From positions 1 through 8,703 of the forward strand of contig PLZL01000152.1 in assembly GCA_003152145.1 (NCBI GenBank): a stretch of 8,703 nucleotides of DNA. The letters run 5' to 3'. Below the pieces are notes generated by a model, which did not search any database, was not told the DNA's origin, and saw only the letters and a program-made list of their open reading frames with translations. The translations under genes were made by a program, and so were the position numbers. Each line of letters starts with the position of its first letter. Position 1 is the first letter of the stretch. This stretch comes from Limisphaerales bacterium (lineage in GTDB: Bacteria; Verrucomicrobiota; Verrucomicrobiae; Limisphaerales; UBA11358). Shown here piece after piece: positions 5,173-8,703 of the stretch.

Positions 5173-7821
5173 ATGTCGGGCAATATCAGACTCTGGGTAA
5201 CGTCGTTTCTTCTATGGCTGCTGCTGGTCGGTAGCTCACACGCGGCGGGATTCACCCTCACCATCAATGTGGTCGGCTCCGGCAGCGTCAGCCGGAATCC
5301 AACAAACAGCGTCTACCCTTCGGGAGTCACCGTAACGCTCACCGCCATATCGAATGACCCGAGCTGGTATTTTTCAAGTTGGGCGGGCGACGCGACAGGC
5401 ACGGACAATCCTTTGAATGTGGGGATGGATTCCAACAAGGTCATCACCGCGACTTTTCAGCAACTTCCTTCCTACACGCTGACGCTGGCCACCAACGGCC
5501 AGGGGACGATTGCGTTGAATCCACCCGGCGGAGTTTATGCGAGCAACACCGCTGTGACGGTGACGGCAACGCCGGCAACCGGCTGGGTGTTTACGGCATG
5601 GTCGGGCAGCACAAATGGAAATGCGAATCCGCTGTTCATCACGATGAACACGAACAATTCGTTGACGGGAACGTTCGCCCAGTTGCCGGCGTTTGACACG
5701 CAGCCGGCTGGTGTGACCAATGTCGCAGGCAGCACGGTAAGTTTCACATCACACGCCGTGGGCAATGCGCCGTTGAAATACCAATGGTTCTTCAGCGGTG
5801 GTTCGGTGACCAGTGCAACCAACACTACGCTGACTACGCTGACGTTGACGAATGTCCAATCGGCCAATGCCGGGAATTATTGGATTGTCGCCACCAACAA
5901 CTATGGCAGCGCCACGAGTTCCGTGGTGGCGCTCGCGATCACCAATTCAATCGGGACGACCAACGTGGTCAATTCGCCGGATGAAGCGGGCCTGCGCGCC
6001 GCCATCAATATCGGGGGCTGGGTCAGCCTCGGATTCAACGGCACGGTCACCCTCGCCAGCACCATCAACATCAACAACAATGTCATCCTGGATGGCAGGA
6101 ACGTCTCGGCGACCATCAGCGGCGGCAATGCGGTCCGTTTGTTTACTGTCGCTCCGGGCGCGACGCTCTCCATGACCAATCTGACCTTGGCCAATGGAAA
6201 TTTCAGCGTCACCAATGGAACGCTGGACCCAACCGCCGATGCCGGGGCGATTTATAATAACGGCGGCACGGTGACTTTGACCGGCTGCCTCTTGACGAAC
6301 AATCTCGCTGCAAAATACAACTACTCTTTCAACGTCGTTGCTCTTGCTCGCGGCGGTGCCATTTTCAACAATGGCGGCACCGTTTCATTGTTCGGGTCTT
6401 CAATTTCCAACAACACAACCATGTCCATAGGCGGTTACTTCGTATCCCTGAGTGGTGGGGCAAGTTACGGAGGGGCCATTTACAACATAAACGGAACTTT
6501 GACAATCGTGAGCTGCAATGTCAGCGGCAATGAATGTTATTCCGATGGATCAAGCAGCAGTCTCGGTGGCGCTGCGTTTCAAGCATCCGGCTCTCTGCTC
6601 ATCAGCAATAGTGTATTTGCGGGTAACCTGGCTCTGGGTTCCAGTGATGGTAATTCCGGGCAGCCGGGTTTTGGGGGCGCGCTTGCTGTCAATGGTGGTA
6701 TTCTTACAATCGATCACTGCCAGTTCATTGGCAATGCTGCAGTCGGAGGCAATCATTTTCATTACTCGGCTCCCGGATTTGGCGGGGCCGTATATTGTGC
6801 CGCGGCGATGACGGCCAAGGACAGCAGTTTCTCCGGCAATCAGGCGTATTCCGGCGGCGGAAACATTGGTTCTCCTCCCCAATGCTGGGGCGGCGCAGTT
6901 TACAACTTGGGTTCCGCTGTGTTTAACCGCTGTTCCATCTATTCCAATATTGTTCAAGGCATGCTTGGACAAAATTATCTGGGCCCTGGCCCCGGTGGGG
7001 ACGCGCTGGGCGGAGGAATTTATAATGCATCACAGCTTGTTGCCACGAATTGCACCATCGCACTCAATTCCGCCATTGCCGGCAGTGGCCGCCTCTTTCA
7101 AGGGGTTAATGGAAATGCGCTGGGCGGCGGCATTTTCAACTCTACAAACGCCACTTCAATCCTGATGAATGTCACCATTGCCAGCAATTATTGCATCGCC
7201 AGTGGAGCCGGATTTTCTGGAACGAACGGATTTGCGGCCGGCGCGCAAGTAGCCAACACGAACGGCACGCTGCGTTTGCACAATTCCCTCATCGCCTACG
7301 GCGGCACAAACGGAAATGCCTACGGCGTCATCACCGACGACGGGTTCAATATCAGTTCCGACGGCTCGGCGAGTCTGTTTGGCGGCGCGAGCTACAACTA
7401 CACCGATCCAAAACTTGCTCCGCTGGGCGATTATGGCGGACCAACCTTGTGTATGGCCCTTCTCGCCAGCAGTCCGGCAATTGATTTTGGCGACAGCGCC
7501 GGCCTTCCCGGCACCGACCAGCGCGGCTTCGTCCGCCCCTTCGGCGACGGCCCAGACATGGGCGCTTACGAATACGGTTCATATTTACTCGGAGTCCCGA
7601 CCGGCGCTCCGGGATATCTGAGCCTTACCGCCTACGCGAACTACTTGCTGCTTACCTTCACGACGACAGCGGCAAAAACTTGCTTTCTCCAGGCCTCCAC
7701 CAACCTGATCAACTGGTCCGACTTAAGCACCAACGGCCCGTTCGCCACGGCCACCAACATCAGCCAGACCATCAACCGGCAGGCCCCGGACCATTGGTTC
7801 TTCCGGCTGTTGCTGCAATAA
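5173..7821 (+). CDS. Secreted beta-helix protein with InlB-B-like repeats, Ig-like domain and choice-of-anchor-Q-type region
   Basis: This 882-residue protein is predicted to be exported. Residues 1-24 form a signal peptide: Arg6, a hydrophobic core WVTSFLLWLLLVG, and cleavage after S-H-A. Two divergent InlB B-repeat-like units follow (about 27-95 and 100-170; each has GSGSVxxNP/GQGTIALNP and a W-S/A-G turn). Next is an Ig-like domain (about 173-257; YQWFFSGG...NVQSANAGNYWIVATNNYGS). Residues about 262-760 form a right-handed beta-helix with nine GG[AG]xx-type turns (e.g. GGAIFNNGG, GGAVYNLGS, GGGIYNASQ), each followed by a strand and 'C/S-x-[IF]-x-x-N', spaced about 36-40 residues as in POMP repeats. 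SPAIDFGD...DQRGFVRPFGDGPDMGAYEYG (about 765-800) is the closing motif of choice-of-anchor-Q proteins. The last 65 residues (LQASTNLINWSDLSTN...FFRLLL) match a C-terminal domain common in Verrucomicrobia secreted proteins. I see no catalytic residues, autotransporter barrel or PEP-CTERM tail. Adhesion or polysaccharide binding is plausible but unproven. Confidence 0.88.
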   Translation: MSGNIRLWVTSFLLWLLLVGSSHAAGFTLTINVVGSGSVSRNPTNSVYPSGVTVTLTAISNDPSWYFSSWAGDATGTDNPLNVGMDSNKVITATFQQLPSYTLTLATNGQGTIALNPPGGVYASNTAVTVTATPATGWVFTAWSGSTNGNANPLFITMNTNNSLTGTFAQLPAFDTQPAGVTNVAGSTVSFTSHAVGNAPLKYQWFFSGGSVTSATNTTLTTLTLTNVQSANAGNYWIVATNNYGSATSSVVALAITNSIGTTNVVNSPDEAGLRAAINIGGWVSLGFNGTVTLASTININNNVILDGRNVSATISGGNAVRLFTVAPGATLSMTNLTLANGNFSVTNGTLDPTADAGAIYNNGGTVTLTGCLLTNNLAAKYNYSFNVVALARGGAIFNNGGTVSLFGSSISNNTTMSIGGYFVSLSGGASYGGAIYNINGTLTIVSCNVSGNECYSDGSSSSLGGAAFQASGSLLISNSVFAGNLALGSSDGNSGQPGFGGALAVNGGILTIDHCQFIGNAAVGGNHFHYSAPGFGGAVYCAAAMTAKDSSFSGNQAYSGGGNIGSPPQCWGGAVYNLGSAVFNRCSIYSNIVQGMLGQNYLGPGPGGDALGGGIYNASQLVATNCTIALNSAIAGSGRLFQGVNGNALGGGIFNSTNATSILMNVTIASNYCIASGAGFSGTNGFAAGAQVANTNGTLRLHNSLIAYGGTNGNAYGVITDDGFNISSDGSASLFGGASYNYTDPKLAPLGDYGGPTLCMALLASSPAIDFGDSAGLPGTDQRGFVRPFGDGPDMGAYEYGSYLLGVPTGAPGYLSLTAYANYLLLTFTTTAAKTCFLQASTNLINWSDLSTNGPFATATNISQTINRQAPDHWFFRLLLQ

Positions 7822-7861
7822 GTGAAGTTGTAATTAAGATTAGCAAACATACTTGCTTCGC

Positions 7862-7894
7862 CGCGGCGGCTTGATTAACTTCGCGGCGGCTTGA
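7862..7894 (+). repeat. 13-bp direct repeat spanning the rex start codon
   Basis: CGCGGCGGCTTGA occurs at 7862-7874 and again at 7882-7894, a 20-bp period. The TTG of the second copy is the rex start codon. The first-copy TTG opens a seven-codon frame (TTG ATT AAC TTC GCG GCG GCT TGA) whose stop overlaps the rex TTG. It looks like a local tandem duplication. Confidence 0.8.
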
Positions 7895-8523
7895 AAAAGA
7901 ACGGAAGGACGGAAATCCCGCGCAAGACGATTTATCGTCTCTCCATCTATTTGCGCTGCCTCGCGCGGCTGCGTGAGAACGGCATCGGCACGGTTTCCAG
8001 CGAGGCGCTCGCGAAGGCCGCCGGCGTGAAATCCACGCAACTCCGCAAAGACCTCGCCTGTTTCGGCACGTTCGGCACGCGCGGCCTGGGTTACGACGTC
8101 GCGGAGCTTTCCAACAAGATCGCCGACGAACTCGGCACGTCGCGGCTGCAGCCGGTCATTCTCGTCGGCGCGGGGCACATGGGGCTGGCGTTGCTGTCGT
8201 ATCGCGGATTTGAAAGGGAGGGATTTGAAATTATCGCCGCGTTCGACGCCGAGCCGCAGCGCAAGCGCGAGAAGGAAATCAAACAGCCGATTTACGGCAT
8301 GGACGAACTGTCCCCTTTCGTCAAACGACAGAATGTCAAAATGGCGGTTCTCACCGTGCCCGCCGCCGCCGCGCAGGAAGTGGCGAACCGGCTCGTCCAG
8401 GCCGGCATCACGGGAATTTTGAATTTTTCGCCGATTGTGCTTTCCGTGCCCGAAAGGGTCATGGTCAACAACGTGAATCTCGCCATCGAACTGGAGAACT
8501 TGAGCTATTTCACGCAGGAGTAA
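7891..8523 (+). CDS. rex: Redox-sensing transcriptional repressor Rex
   Basis: Rex senses the NADH/NAD+ ratio: it binds operators when NADH is low and releases them when NADH rises, controlling fermentation and respiration genes. The 210-residue protein has the N-terminal winged helix (about 8-70) with IPRKTIYRLSIYLRCL and the recognition block STQLRKDLACFGTFGTRGLGYDV. The Rossmann domain follows with LVGAGHMG (91-98) and acidic D119 (AAFDAE), consistent with NAD(H) preference, then VLTVPAAAAQEVANRL and GILNFSPIVLSVPERVMVNNVNLAIELENLSYF. TTG 7891 is the only start that fits: an in-frame TAA lies at 7876-7878 and no ATG precedes the DNA-binding helix. The gene follows the secreted-protein gene by 69 bp. 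I find no TTGTGAAN4TTCACAA-type Rex operator in the gap, so autoregulation is not evident. It converges on a minus-strand gene with 7 bp between stops. Confidence 0.96.
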   Translation: MKKNGRTEIPRKTIYRLSIYLRCLARLRENGIGTVSSEALAKAAGVKSTQLRKDLACFGTFGTRGLGYDVAELSNKIADELGTSRLQPVILVGAGHMGLALLSYRGFEREGFEIIAAFDAEPQRKREKEIKQPIYGMDELSPFVKRQNVKMAVLTVPAAAAQEVANRLVQAGITGILNFSPIVLSVPERVMVNNVNLAIELENLSYFTQE

Positions 8524-8530
8524 ATCCTGC

Positions 8531-8703
8531 TCAAACGGGACGCAGGCCGCGTTTTGATTCGCGAGCTTTTCTTGCCCGCTTCGGAGGCGCGGCAGGCGGC
8601 GGAATTTCCGCTTCCGTGGTGTCCGGCAGATAAAGATACCGTCCGCAATTTTCACAAAGCTGGATGTCTTCGCCGCGTTTCAAGGTGGTGATGGCCCCGA
8701 TGG
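8531..8703 (-). CDS. C4-type zinc-ribbon protein, C-terminal fragment (N-terminus beyond window)
   Basis: The minus strand is open from the right edge to a TGA at 8533-8531, giving 56 C-terminal residues. The segment TLKRGEDIQLCENCGRYLYLP contains one CxxC knuckle followed by G-R-x-L-Y. This matches the end of the coiled-coil plus C4 zinc-ribbon family (DUF164 / zf-RING_7 type), where the protein normally stops soon after 'CxxCxRiLY'. The first CxxC and the N-terminal coiled coil would lie past 8703. After the ribbon there is an extra tail of about 30 residues, Pro/Ala-rich (EIPPPAAPP) then strongly basic (KRARKARESKRGLRP), which suggests nucleic acid contact. Family members bind nucleic acid or act in translation-related processes; the exact role here is unknown. 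Confidence 0.8.
   Translation of the reverse strand, partial: IGAITTLKRGEDIQLCENCGRYLYLPDTTEAEIPPPAAPPKRARKARESKRGLRPV

Noticed and set aside
7842..7857. Rex operator (AGCAA-N6-TTGCT inverted repeat)
   Set aside because: It does not match the Rex consensus TTGTGAAN4TTCACAA in arm sequence or spacing. A 5-bp inverted repeat is expected by chance.
7840..8655. 271-codon open frame on the minus strand
   Set aside because: It is antisense to rex and out of frame with the real zinc-ribbon gene end at 8531-8703.
1..8703. CRISPR array, tRNA/rRNA gene, transposase or phage gene
   Set aside because: No regularly spaced repeats, cloverleaf pattern, rRNA-like segment or transposase/integrase motif was seen on either strand.

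Overview
The window looks like chromosomal DNA of a moderately GC-rich bacterium, most likely Verrucomicrobiota, perhaps near Pedosphaera/Limisphaerales. This is inferred from three things: the secreted protein at 5173-7821 with its 'LQASTNLINWSDLSTN...FFRLLL' tail, the long-type IspH, and a palindromic repeat I associate from memory with that group. Few genes have a strong Shine-Dalgarno sequence, and TTG starts occur (rex, possibly vapC).

Layout, plus strand left: the 3' part of ispH (isoprenoid synthesis) is followed by a vapB-vapC toxin-antitoxin pair with its own palindromic operator and -35 box. A dGTPase-family HD hydrolase (dgt) follows immediately. Minus strand, 2604 to 5019: an apparent operon reads dapA, a small unknown gene, dapB, folK. 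dapA and dapB are consecutive steps of lysine/diaminopimelate synthesis, and folK makes a folate precursor. folK converges on dgt with a 14-bp overlap. Divergent from dapA, across a 153-bp promoter region, is a large gene for a secreted 882-residue protein. It has two InlB-B-like repeats, an Ig-like domain, a POMP-like beta-helix and a Verrucomicrobia-type C-terminal domain. It is followed by rex, the NADH/NAD+-sensing repressor, which converges on the C-terminal end of a minus-strand zinc-ribbon protein gene running off the window.

Most of the content is housekeeping, and I do not see a convincing new multi-gene system. The most unusual signal is a near-perfect 24-bp-arm inverted repeat filling the dapB-folK gap. 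One arm encodes residues at the N-terminus of FolK. The other carries a perfect AAGGAGG motif upstream of folK, so a dispersed-type repeat appears to have supplied the translation start region of an essential gene. Secondary items are the AT-rich, probably acquired small gene between dapA and dapB with a damaged zinc ribbon, the vapBC operator, and a tandem duplication that contains the rex start codon.

No tRNA, rRNA, CRISPR array, insertion sequence or riboswitch was recognised. No gene-free stretch exceeds 300 bases.
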